Below, one piece after another: positions 8,676-18,700 of a DNA stretch of 64,000 bases (positions within the stretch are counted from its first letter, which is position 1; the number at the start of each line of letters is the position of its first letter). Origin of the DNA: Streptomyces sp. NBC_01264 (GTDB lineage Bacteria > Actinomycetota > Actinomycetes > Streptomycetales > Streptomycetaceae). Under the pieces are notes generated by a model, which was not told the DNA's origin, ran no database searches, and worked only from the letters and a program-made list of their open reading frames with translations. The position numbers were made by a program, and so were the translations under genes. Location of the stretch: NCBI RefSeq assembly GCF_026340675.1, contig NZ_JAPEOX010000006.1:62001-126000 (forward strand). Reading direction: 5' to 3'.

Positions 8676-11600
8676 ATGACGTCGGCCGAGCACGTCCTGG
8701 ACCTGGTCATCGGATTGACTCCTTTCGGCGAGCCCGATGCACGGCTCGCGGCCGCCGTCACGCGCGGCGGGGGGCTCGGTGTGCTCGACCTCGGAGCCGG
8801 GGGCCGGAGGGCCCGGGCGGCTTGGGGCGACCTGCGCAGGTGGCTCCCCGGCCGCCATGGAGTCCGGGTCGGGCCGCGGTGTCGATTACCCGTCGACGAC
8901 CTCATCCGCGACGGCAGGTTCCCGCACACCGTGGTGCTCGGCGCCGGAGCCGCCTGGCGGCCCGGTGAACTGCCCCGCGGCGTGCGCGTCCTGGCCGAGG
9001 TGACCTGCGTGGACGAGGCCCGGGCCGCCCTGGACGCAGGTGCCCACGGTCTCATCGCCCGCGGCAGCGAGTGCGGTGGACGGATCGGCGACCTCGGCAC
9101 GATCACCTTGCTCCAGCAGCTTCTCGATGCGGTCGGCCCCGAAGGTCCGCCGGTTTGGGCCTGTGGGGGCATGGCGCCGGGCACGGCCGCCGCCGCCGTG
9201 GTGGGCGGGGCCGCAGGAGTGGTGCTCGACACCCAGCTCGCGCTCCTGGCCGAATCCGGGGTTCCCGCATCCGTCGCGTCCATCCTGCGCGCAATGGACG
9301 GCTCCGAGACCACTGTCCTGGCCGGTCACCGGTTCCTGCACCACCGGTCTCCGGGTACGGCGCCCGCGGACGGAGTGCCCGACGACCCGGAGCGGGTGGC
9401 GGCCCTGCTCGGCGGCCGGGGCGTGGAGGGGCACCTGCTGCCGGTGGGCCAGGACGGTTTCCTCGCGGCCCGCTTCGCCGACAGCTTCCGCGACGCCGCG
9501 GGAGCCGTCCGCGCCGTCACCGACGCGGTGCTGGCCGCCGTCGAGGGTGACGGCGTCGCGGACGTCCTGCTTCCGGGATCGCCCATGAGCCGCGCCCTGG
9601 GCACCCACCTGCCGATCGCCCAAGGTCCCATGACCCGCGTCAGCGACGGCACGGACTTCGCCCAGGCCGTGGCCGACGGCGGGGGCCTGCCTTTCCTGGC
9701 CCTGGCACTCGCCGGCCGTGAGCAGGCCCATGCCCTGCTGGCCGAGGCAGGAGCCGCGCTGGCCGGGCGTCCCTGGGGCGTCGGCGTGCTCGGGTTCGCG
9801 CCGGAAGAGACCCGCGCCGCCCAGCTGGCGGCCGTACGCGCCCACCGGCCCACACACGTGATCATTGCCGGGGGGCGCCCCTCGCAGGCACGGGCACTGG
9901 AAGCAGACGGCATCAAGACGTTCCTGCACGTACCCTCGCCGGGACTTCTGCGCCAGTACCTGGAGGCGGGGGCCCTGCGATTCGTCTTCGAGGGTGCCGA
10001 ATGCGGCGGCCATGTGGGACCGCGCAACAGCTTTCCGCTCTGGGAGGCCCAACTGGCCGTTATCGGCGACTGGATGGACCAGAATCCGAACCCGGGCAGT
10101 GCGGCCGGAGTCGAGGTGTTCCTCGCCGGCGGAATCCACGACGCCCGATCCGCGGCCATGGTCGCCGCCCTCGCCGCCCCGCTTGCCGCCCGCGGCTGCG
10201 CGGTGGGCGTCCTGATGGGCACGGCCTATCTGTTCACCGAGGAAGCCGTCGCGTGCGGCGCGGTCAGGCCCCTGTTCCAGCGCCAAGTCCTCGCCGCCGA
10301 GCGGACCGCGCTGCTGCGCACCGCCCCCGGGCACGCCACCCGCTGCGTCCCCAGCCCGTTCAGTGACGGTTTCCGCGACGTGGAGGAGGGGCTGCGCGCC
10401 GAGGGCGTCGCCGGACGTGAGATGTGGGAGCGTCTGGAACGCCTCAACGTCGGCCGACTGCGCATCGCCAGCAAGGGCGTCGAACGCACGGCCGCCGGAG
10501 ACCTCGCGCCCGTGGACGAGTCCCGCCAGTACGCCGAAGGGATGTTCATGGCGGGAGAAGTGGCGGTACTGCGCACCGCCACCACCACCATCGCCGCACT
10601 GCACGCCTCCGTCACCGACGGGGCCGCCGAACACCTCGACCGGCGCACCGCCGCCCTCCGCGGCGGCCTCGCTCCCGGTACGGGCCGGGCCGCGGGCGCC
10701 GCGGCCCACGAGCCCCCACCCGCACCACTGGACGTGGCGATCGTGGGCATGGCCTGCATGTTCCCCCAGGCACCGGACCTGTCCGCCTTCTGGGCGCTCG
10801 TTCTCGACGGCCACGATGCCGTCACCGAAGTGCCGCCGGAGCGCTGGGACCCCACCGTGCACTACTCCCCGGAGCCGGGCGCCGTCAGCGCCTCGAAGTG
10901 GGGCGGCTTCCTGCCCCGGATCCCCTTCGACCCGCTGCGGTACGGAATCCCGCCGACCTCGCTGGGAGGCATCGAGCCCGTACAGCTCCTCGCCCTCGAA
11001 GCGGCCCGGCGCGCCCTGGAGGACGCCGGGTACGGGGAGGACGGCCGGGTCTTCGACCGTGCGCGGGCGGGTGTCGTCTTCGGTGCCGAGGCGGGCAGCG
11101 ACCTGTCCAACGCCACGACCCTTCGAGCGGTGCTCCCGTCCTACTACGGACACGTCCCCGCCGAGCTGGAGGAACAGCTCCCGCGGCTGACCGAGGACAC
11201 CTTCCCCGGCATGCTCGCCAACGTCATCTCCGGGCGGGTGGCCAACCGCCTCGACCTGCGCGGCCCCAACTTCACCGTCGACGCCGCCTGTGCGTCCTCC
11301 CTTGCCGCCGTCGACGTCGCTTGCAAGGAACTGCGGCTCGGCTCCAGCGACGTGATGCTGTGCGGGGGCGTCGACCTGCACAACAGCATCACCGACTACG
11401 CCCTGTTCACCTCCGTGCACGCGCTCTCGCCCACCGGTCGGTCCAGGCCCTTCGACGACGCCGCCGACGGGATCGTCCTCGGGGAGGGCGTCGCCTGCGT
11501 CGTCCTCAAGCGCCTCGCGGACGCCGAACGCGACGGAGACCGCGTGTACGGCGTCATCAAGGGGGTCGGCAGTTCCAGTGACGGCCGCTCCCTCGGGCTG

Positions 11601-14600
11601 ACCGCGCCGCGACCGGAGGGCCAGCGCGCCGCTCTCGAACGCGCCTATCACAAGGCCGGGGTGTCACCCGCGCAGGTCGCTCTCCTGGAGGCGCACGGTA
11701 CCGGTACGGTCGTGGGCGACCGTACCGAACTGGGCGTCCTGACCGAGGTGTTCGCCCGGGCGGGCGCCCAGAGCGGCGCGTGCGTCCTGGGCTCGGTGAA
11801 GTCGCAGATCGGGCACACCAAGTGCGCCGCGGGGCTGGCCGGACTCATCAAGACCGCACTCGCTCTCCACACCGGCATACGGCCGCCCACGCTGCACCTG
11901 CGGCGGCCGCTCTCCGCGTGGAAGGAAGGCGAGAGCCCGTTCGTCTTCCACCGGGAGGCGATGCCGTGGCCGGCCCCGCCCGAACGGCGCTTCGGAGGCG
12001 TGAGCGCGTTCGGCTTCGGCGGCACCAACTTCCACGTCGTCCTCGCGGCGCACGGCGGCGACGGGCCGCCGCCGGTCCACGCACGGAACGCCTGGCCGTC
12101 GGAGCTGTTCACCGTACGGGGAGCCACTCGCGAGGCGGCCCGCCGAGCCGCCGCCGACCTGTTCGACCTGGCTGCCGCGGCCGAGGCGGGGACCGCCCCG
12201 TGGCGGCTGCGCGACCTGGCCGCCACGGCCTCCCACCGCGCGGGCCGGGCGCAGGGCACCGTACGCGCCGCCTTCGTCGCGGACAGTCCGGCCGACCTGT
12301 GCCTGCGGCTCAGGCACACGATCGACGCCCTCGGCGCCGTCGACGTCGGCGGCGCCGCCCAGGACCCACCCACGGCCGGCCCCGCTGCGGGGCCGCCAGG
12401 TGCCGCGCCACCCGTTGTCCACCTCGCGGAGGGGGGCAGCGGCGACCGCGGCCTCACGGCGTTCCTGTTCCCCGGGCAGGGCAGCCAGCGCCCGGGGATG
12501 TCCGCGCACCTGCTCACCGCCTTCCCGGAACTGAGCCGGCTGCTGGACACGGGGGGAGGCGCCCACATTCCCGGCGCCCTCTACCCGCCCGCGGCGTTCG
12601 ATGATGCCGCACGGGAGCGCGCCCGGCAGGCCCTGACCGACACCAGAGCGGCCCAGCCGGCACTGGGGATCGTCGAACTCGCCGCCTACGACCTCCTCAC
12701 CCGCGCCGGTGTCCGCCCCGACCTGGCCGCGGGACACAGCTACGGCGAGCTGGTCGCCCTATGCGCCGCGGGCGTCATCGACCCCGACACCCTGCCCGCA
12801 CTGAGCGCCGCGCGTGCGACGGCCGTCCTCGACGCCGCCGGGCACGATCCGGGCGCGATGGCCGCGGTCGCCGCCACGCCCGAGGAACTCGAGCAGGCCC
12901 TCGGCCGGAAGCTGCCGCAGGGCCTGATCATCGCCAACCACAACGCCCCTCGTCAGAGTGTCCTCTCCGGTCCGACCGCCGCCATCGAAGCGGCCCTGCT
13001 GCAGCTACGCGACGCCGGTCTCGGGGCGAAGCGGCTCCAGGTCGCCTGCGCCTTCCACAGCCCGCTGCTCGCCGCCGCCGGTCCCGTCTTCCGGCGGACT
13101 CTCGAACAGCACACGCTGCACGCACCGGAGTTCCCGGTCTGGGCGAACCGCACTGCTCGCCCCTACGAGCCTGAGCCCGACGCCGTCCGCGATGAACTCG
13201 CTGCCCAGATCGGGTCCCCGGTGCGCTTCGTGGCGCAGATCGAGGCGATGTACGAGGCCGGTGCGCGTACTTTCGTCGAAGTGGGACCCGGCCGGGTCCT
13301 GACCCGGCTCGTCGCGGACATCCTGTCCGGACGTCCCCACCGTGTCGTCGTCTGCGAGCCGCGGGCCGACAGCGGGCTCCCGGGCTTCCTGGACGCACTT
13401 GCCCGGCTCTCCGCCGCCGGACTGCCCGTGGTCACGGACTGGATGTTCCGCGGCCGCGACGCCGTCGACATCGACCGGACACCCGCACCGCGCCCACCCG
13501 GCTGGACCGTGGACGGACACCTCGTCCGCGCCGCCTCCGGCGAACCGCTCCCCGGCGCCCTCGCGCCGGCCCGAAGAGTCGTGGAGACCCCCGTGACAGC
13601 GCATCCCGATCAGACGTCGGCCGGTGCGGCAGATGCCCTCGTCGCCGAGTTCCTCCGGACCAGCCGGGACATGATCGCCGCGCAGCGCGAGGTTCTCCTC
13701 GCCTTCTTCGGCACCGCCCCGGAGAGGACCACCCTGGCGGGAGGGACGACGCCGCTACGGGAACCGGAAAGTCTGCCTAGGCTCCCGGCCGCCACGCCGG
13801 CCCAGGACGCGCCCGCAGCAACCGGTCCCTTCCTGCCGCACGGCACCCCGCCGGCGGCCACGGCCGAACCCGACGCGGCCCAACCCGACGGGGCCGGCGC
13901 CGGGGCCCTCACCGAGGAGGGGGTGCTGCGCACGGTTCTGGAGCTCATCAGCGAGCGCACCGGCTACCCCCTGGACATGGTCGAACCCGGCCTCGACCTG
14001 GAGGCCGACCTCAGCGTCGACTCCATCAAGCGCGCCGAGATCGCCGGTGAGCTGGCACGGCGCCTCGGTGCCTCCGCCGGCTCCGCCCCACTCGCCCTGG
14101 ACGACGCGGAGCTGGAGGAGCTCACCCGTGCCCGGACCGCCCGGGCGATCGCGCACTGGATGTTCACCCGCGCCGGCGGCCCCTCCGGCGGCCCCGACGA
14201 CTCCTCCGGCGGCGCAGCAGCCACCCCGGCGCACGAGGCCGCGGCCGCAGCGGCGACCGTACCGGCCCGCGTACCCGACGGGGCTCCGGTGGACGGCCTC
14301 CTCGTCGCCGCCCCCCGCCGCCTTCAGATGCTGCACGTGCCCCTCCCCGCGCCGGAGTCCGAGCCCGGACCGGCCGCGCTCTCCGGAGCGCGGTACGCCC
14401 TGATCGGCGACGGCACCGGCGCCCTGTGCGGCGTCGCGGCGGAACTCTCCGACCGGCTGACCCGGCTCGGTGCCGAGCCGGTCTTCCTCGGCGCCGAACA
14501 CGCTCCGCTCGAGGCGGACGGACCTCTGGACGGCATCATCGTCCTCACGGCGCTCGGGGAAGACGGGCCCGCCTTCCTGCCTGCCGGATTCCCGCTCGTA

Positions 14601-15791
14601 CGGGATGCCTTGCGGCGCGGACCTCGACAACTGCTCCTGGCCCGCACAGCAGCCGGAGTCCGGGCCGCCGGCATGGACGGGCTGACGCGGACCGCGGCCC
14701 GGGAGTACCCGGCCGTGGACGTACGCTGCGTCGGGCTGGAACTGGGGACGGACATGTCGCCCGCCCGCCTGGCGGACGCGCTGGTGGCCGAACTCATCGA
14801 GGGCGACGCCGTGCCCGTCGTCCTGCGCACCCCGGCCGGCAGATTCGCGCCCGAGCTGACCGCAGCGCCGCTCGGGACCCTCGGCACCACGGGAGCGGGG
14901 CCGTCGGGCGGGGGCACCGCGGAGGCAGCGGCCCTGGGCCTGGACCGGGATAGCGTCGTGATCGTCGTCGGCGGTGCCCGCGGCATCACCGCGCATTGCG
15001 TGGGCGCTCTGGCCGCCGCCTCCCGCTGCCGGATCGAACTCCTCGGGCGCACACCGGCGCCGGACGGGCCCGAGGACCCGGAGACGGCCGACGCCCTTGA
15101 CCGGACGGCCCTGCGGGCCGTGCTCGCGGCCGCCGGCCGGTACGGCACCCCCGCCGAGATCGACCGCGCCGCGGACCTGGTCCTCGCCCGCCGCGAGGTG
15201 ACCGCGACCTTGGACGCGCTGCGGGCCGCGGGCAGCCGCGCGCGCTACCGCAGCGTGGACTGCCGGGAGGCGCAGTCCGTGCTCCAGGTGGTCAAGGAAA
15301 TCCACTCGGAGTACGGCCGCATCGACGGGGCGATCCACGCCGCCGGGATCATCGAGGACCGGCTGATGGAGGAGAAGACCGCGGCGTCGTTCGGGCAGGT
15401 CTACGGCACCAAGACCGACAGCGCCGCGGCACTGCTAGCTGCCCTGGAACAACTGCCCCGGCCGCCCTCCTTCACCGTTCTGTTCGGCAGCGTCGCCGCC
15501 GTAATGGGCAACCGGGGCCAGGCCGACTACGCGGCGGCCAACGACGCCCTGGATGCGCTCGGTGCCGCTTGGGCCGCACGGACCGGGTGCCGCACGCTGA
15601 CCATCCACTGGGGCCCGTGGGCACCGTCCCAGGACCACACCGGCATGGTCGGCCCCGAGCTGGCCCGCCACTACAAGCGGCAGGGGATCACGCTCATCGA
15701 TCCCGAGGAAGGTGCCCAGGCCCTCCTGCGGGAACTCGCCTGGGGCGACGAGACGGTCCGCTCCGTCGTCCACACCGCCTCGGAGTGGTGA
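8676..15791 (+). CDS. Multidomain polyketide/PUFA-type synthase: tandem NMO/PfaD-like domains-KS-AT-ACP-KR
   Basis: 2371 aa, ATG with GGAGA upstream. Residues 1-300 and 304-680 are two FMN-type nitronate-monooxygenase/PfaD-like (enoyl-reductase) domains; the second has AQGPM, EGAECGGHVG and an AGGIHDARS...GVLMGTAYLF FMN-site pattern. KS spans about 685-1125 with Cys872 (DAACASS), His1007 (EAHGTGT) and His1047 (GHTKCAAG). AT is about 1255-1580 with Ser1355 (GHSYGE). The ACP carries Ser1783 in LSVDSIKR, the signature of PUFA-synthase ACPs. KR is about 2090-2340 with GGARGIT and Tyr2285 (DYAAAN). No dehydratase is present; it lies in the next protein. Known PUFA synthases keep PfaD separate, so the N-terminal fusion is unusual. 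Likely iterative, cytosolic. Confidence 0.88.
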   Translation: MTSAEHVLDLVIGLTPFGEPDARLAAAVTRGGGLGVLDLGAGGRRARAAWGDLRRWLPGRHGVRVGPRCRLPVDDLIRDGRFPHTVVLGAGAAWRPGELPRGVRVLAEVTCVDEARAALDAGAHGLIARGSECGGRIGDLGTITLLQQLLDAVGPEGPPVWACGGMAPGTAAAAVVGGAAGVVLDTQLALLAESGVPASVASILRAMDGSETTVLAGHRFLHHRSPGTAPADGVPDDPERVAALLGGRGVEGHLLPVGQDGFLAARFADSFRDAAGAVRAVTDAVLAAVEGDGVADVLLPGSPMSRALGTHLPIAQGPMTRVSDGTDFAQAVADGGGLPFLALALAGREQAHALLAEAGAALAGRPWGVGVLGFAPEETRAAQLAAVRAHRPTHVIIAGGRPSQARALEADGIKTFLHVPSPGLLRQYLEAGALRFVFEGAECGGHVGPRNSFPLWEAQLAVIGDWMDQNPNPGSAAGVEVFLAGGIHDARSAAMVAALAAPLAARGCAVGVLMGTAYLFTEEAVACGAVRPLFQRQVLAAERTALLRTAPGHATRCVPSPFSDGFRDVEEGLRAEGVAGREMWERLERLNVGRLRIASKGVERTAAGDLAPVDESRQYAEGMFMAGEVAVLRTATTTIAALHASVTDGAAEHLDRRTAALRGGLAPGTGRAAGAAAHEPPPAPLDVAIVGMACMFPQAPDLSAFWALVLDGHDAVTEVPPERWDPTVHYSPEPGAVSASKWGGFLPRIPFDPLRYGIPPTSLGGIEPVQLLALEAARRALEDAGYGEDGRVFDRARAGVVFGAEAGSDLSNATTLRAVLPSYYGHVPAELEEQLPRLTEDTFPGMLANVISGRVANRLDLRGPNFTVDAACASSLAAVDVACKELRLGSSDVMLCGGVDLHNSITDYALFTSVHALSPTGRSRPFDDAADGIVLGEGVACVVLKRLADAERDGDRVYGVIKGVGSSSDGRSLGLTAPRPEGQRAALERAYHKAGVSPAQVALLEAHGTGTVVGDRTELGVLTEVFARAGAQSGACVLGSVKSQIGHTKCAAGLAGLIKTALALHTGIRPPTLHLRRPLSAWKEGESPFVFHREAMPWPAPPERRFGGVSAFGFGGTNFHVVLAAHGGDGPPPVHARNAWPSELFTVRGATREAARRAAADLFDLAAAAEAGTAPWRLRDLAATASHRAGRAQGTVRAAFVADSPADLCLRLRHTIDALGAVDVGGAAQDPPTAGPAAGPPGAAPPVVHLAEGGSGDRGLTAFLFPGQGSQRPGMSAHLLTAFPELSRLLDTGGGAHIPGALYPPAAFDDAARERARQALTDTRAAQPALGIVELAAYDLLTRAGVRPDLAAGHSYGELVALCAAGVIDPDTLPALSAARATAVLDAAGHDPGAMAAVAATPEELEQALGRKLPQGLIIANHNAPRQSVLSGPTAAIEAALLQLRDAGLGAKRLQVACAFHSPLLAAAGPVFRRTLEQHTLHAPEFPVWANRTARPYEPEPDAVRDELAAQIGSPVRFVAQIEAMYEAGARTFVEVGPGRVLTRLVADILSGRPHRVVVCEPRADSGLPGFLDALARLSAAGLPVVTDWMFRGRDAVDIDRTPAPRPPGWTVDGHLVRAASGEPLPGALAPARRVVETPVTAHPDQTSAGAADALVAEFLRTSRDMIAAQREVLLAFFGTAPERTTLAGGTTPLREPESLPRLPAATPAQDAPAATGPFLPHGTPPAATAEPDAAQPDGAGAGALTEEGVLRTVLELISERTGYPLDMVEPGLDLEADLSVDSIKRAEIAGELARRLGASAGSAPLALDDAELEELTRARTARAIAHWMFTRAGGPSGGPDDSSGGAAATPAHEAAAAAATVPARVPDGAPVDGLLVAAPRRLQMLHVPLPAPESEPGPAALSGARYALIGDGTGALCGVAAELSDRLTRLGAEPVFLGAEHAPLEADGPLDGIIVLTALGEDGPAFLPAGFPLVRDALRRGPRQLLLARTAAGVRAAGMDGLTRTAAREYPAVDVRCVGLELGTDMSPARLADALVAELIEGDAVPVVLRTPAGRFAPELTAAPLGTLGTTGAGPSGGGTAEAAALGLDRDSVVIVVGGARGITAHCVGALAAASRCRIELLGRTPAPDGPEDPETADALDRTALRAVLAAAGRYGTPAEIDRAADLVLARREVTATLDALRAAGSRARYRSVDCREAQSVLQVVKEIHSEYGRIDGAIHAAGIIEDRLMEEKTAASFGQVYGTKTDSAAALLAALEQLPRPPSFTVLFGSVAAVMGNRGQADYAAANDALDALGAAWAARTGCRTLTIHWGPWAPSQDHTGMVGPELARHYKRQGITLIDPEEGAQALLRELAWGDETVRSVVHTASEW

Positions 15792-15792
15792 G

Positions 15793-18700
15793 ATGACCCT
15801 CCCCGCTCACGGGGGGGCGGCCCACGCCCCCGTCGCCATCACGGGCATGGCCGTGCTCCTGCCCGGCGCACCCGACTTGGAGACGTACTGGCACAACCTC
15901 AGCACCGGCGTCGACGTGATCAGCGAGGTGCCCCCGGGACGTTGGGACAGCGAGTACTACCACCCCGGCAGCGCTTCGGAACCGGCCGTGGCCGACCGGG
16001 TGTACTGCCGGCGCGGCGGCTTCGTCGACGCCGTCGCGGAGGTCGACGTCACCCGGTTCGGCATCATGCCGCACTCGGTGCCCGGCACCGAACCGGACCA
16101 GCTGATCGCGCTGCACGTGGCCGCGAGCGCCCTCACGGACGCCGGCGGCACGGAGCGGCTGCCCGACCGCGACCGAGTCGGGATCGTGCTCGGCAGGGGC
16201 GGCTATCTCACGCCGGGTCTGGTCCGGCTCGACCAGCGCGTCCGCACGGCACGGCAGCTCGTACGCACCCTCGGCGACCTCGTGCCAGGCCTGAACGCCG
16301 AGCAGCTCGAACACGTACGGGCGGCGTTCACCGACCGTCTCGGAGCGAGCCGGCCCGAAGACGCCATCGGCCTGGTACCCAACCTTGCCGCGTCCCGGGT
16401 CGCCAATCGGCTCGATCTGCGTGGCCCGGCCTATACAGTCGACGCCGCGTGCGCCTCATCACTGCTCGCCGTGGACCAAGCGGTGGCCGCGCTCGCTTCC
16501 GGACGCTGTGACGTGATGCTGGCCGGGGGCGTGCACCACTGCCACGACATCACACTGTGGAGCGTGTTCTCGCAGCTGCGCGCGCTTTCCCCGAGCGAGC
16601 GCATCCGGCCCTTCCACCGGAACGCGGACGGCATCCTCATCGGCGAGGGCACCGGCGTGGTCGTCCTCAAGCGCCTGGCCGACGCCGAGCGCGACGGCGA
16701 CCGCGTCTACGCCGTGATCCGGGGCACTGGTGTCAGCAGCGACGGCCGCACCTCGGGGCTGGTCAATCCCGACCCCGCGGGGCAGACACGGGCGGTCCGG
16801 GCGGCCTGGCGGGCCGCTGGCCTCGATCCTGCCGATCCCGGCTCACTCGGCCTGCTGGAGGCCCACGGAACCGGCACTCCGGCCGGTGACGCCGCCGAAC
16901 TCGCCACACTCCGGGAGGTGTTCGGAGTGCCGCGGCCCAGGGGGACGGCCCCGGACGGCCTGCCGGTGATCGGCTCGGTGAAGTCCATGATCGGACACGC
17001 GATGCCGGCGGCGGGCATCGCGGGACTGGTCAAGGCAGCCCTCGCCGTCCACCACGGCACGCTGTTGCCCACCCTGCACTGCGAAGACCCGCACCCGGCG
17101 CTGGCCGCCACACGGTTTCGCCCCCTGACGCAAGCCGCCCCATGGGTCACCGGGCCGGGCCGGCCGCGCCGGGCCGCCGTGAACGCCTTCGGATTCGGCG
17201 GCATCAACGCGCACGTCGTGCTCGAACAGGCACCCTCCGCCTCGGGCAGCCCCGCAGCCGCATCGGCATCCCCCACCGCCCCGACCACCCACCGGGCCAC
17301 CGTCAACGAGAGGGAACGGGTGCTGCTGCTGAGCGCGGCGACGCCCGAGGCGCTCGGCGCGCTGTTGGACGCCCCCGATCCACGGACCACGCGTGGCGCT
17401 GTTGCCGGCGGGCCCGCGAGGCTGGGCATCGTCGGTCCCACGCCGCAGCGGCTCGCACTGGCCCGGCGCGTCGTCGCCCAGGCCCAGGCGTGGCACGGGC
17501 GAAACGATGTCTGGTTCGCCCCCCGCCCGCTCCTCGGCGAGCAAGGGGGCCGTACCGCCTTCCTCTTCCCCGGTCTGGAGGGGGAGTTCGTGCCCCGGAT
17601 CGACGACGTGGCCGACCACTTCGCGCTGCCCCGACCACCACTCGCGGCGCCCGACGCCGACGGCCGGGTACGGGCGCCCGGCGGCGGCCTCGGCCGGCAC
17701 GGGCTCGGTGTCGTCGCCGTCGGACGGCTGCTCGACACGGCCCTGCGCCGCGTCGGCGTCGTCCCCGACGCCGTCGCCGGGCACAGCGTCGGCGAATGGA
17801 CCGCGATGGCCGCCGGCGGGCTGTACGAGGAGGAGGACGTCGACGCCCTCATGACCACTCTGGACCCGGAGACCGTACGGGCGGCGGACCTCGCGTACGC
17901 CGCCGTGGGGGCCCACGCGGACCGGGTCACCCGGGCTCTCGCGGGCGGCGGCCGGCCATCCGTCGTGCTGTCCCACGACAACGCCCCGAACCAGTCGATG
18001 GTGTGCGGGCCGCCGAAGGCCGTGGAAGCGTTCGCGGCCGAGCTGCGCGCCGAGGGCGTCCTCGTGCGCGTCCTGCCCTTCAGGTCCGGATTCCATACCC
18101 CGATGCTCGAACCGTGCCTGGGGCCCTTCAGGGAAGCCTCCGCCAGGATGCGGATCAGGACCCCGCACGTCCCCGTCTGGTCGGGTACCACGGCGGCACC
18201 CTTCCCGGCAGACCCGGCCGCGATCCGCGCCCTGTTCGTCCGCCACCTCCTCGAACCGGTCCGCTTCCGCGCCCTGACCGAGGCCCTGTACGAGGCCGGT
18301 GTCCGTGCTTTCGTCCAGGCCGGCCCGGGCCAGCTCGGCTCCCTCGTCGGTGACACCCTCGCCGGACGCGACCACCTGGTCGTGGCCGCGAACTCCCCTC
18401 ACCGCAGCGGCCTGGCACAGCTCCGGCGGGTGACCACCGCCTTGTGGACCGTCGGTGCGGAAACCGATCCCCACGTTCTGGACGCGCCCGAATCGGGCGT
18501 CGCTCCCTGCCCATCGTCCGGGCCCGCGCCCTCACCGGCCCCGGACGGCGCCCGACAGCGCGTCCGGCTCGACCTGGGCAGTGCGCTGGTGCACCTGCCG
18601 CCGGACCCCGCACTCGTGACCGTGCTGTCCCGCGATCCGGCTGCGGCCCTCGGGACGGCCACGTCCGCGTCACCCGTGGCGGCCGAACTAACGGCCTTGC

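Noticed and set aside
8886..11651. 921-codon open frame on the minus strand inside the first synthase
   Set aside because: A shadow of GC-rich codon bias; the plus-strand KS and FMN domains are conserved here and the minus text is low complexity.
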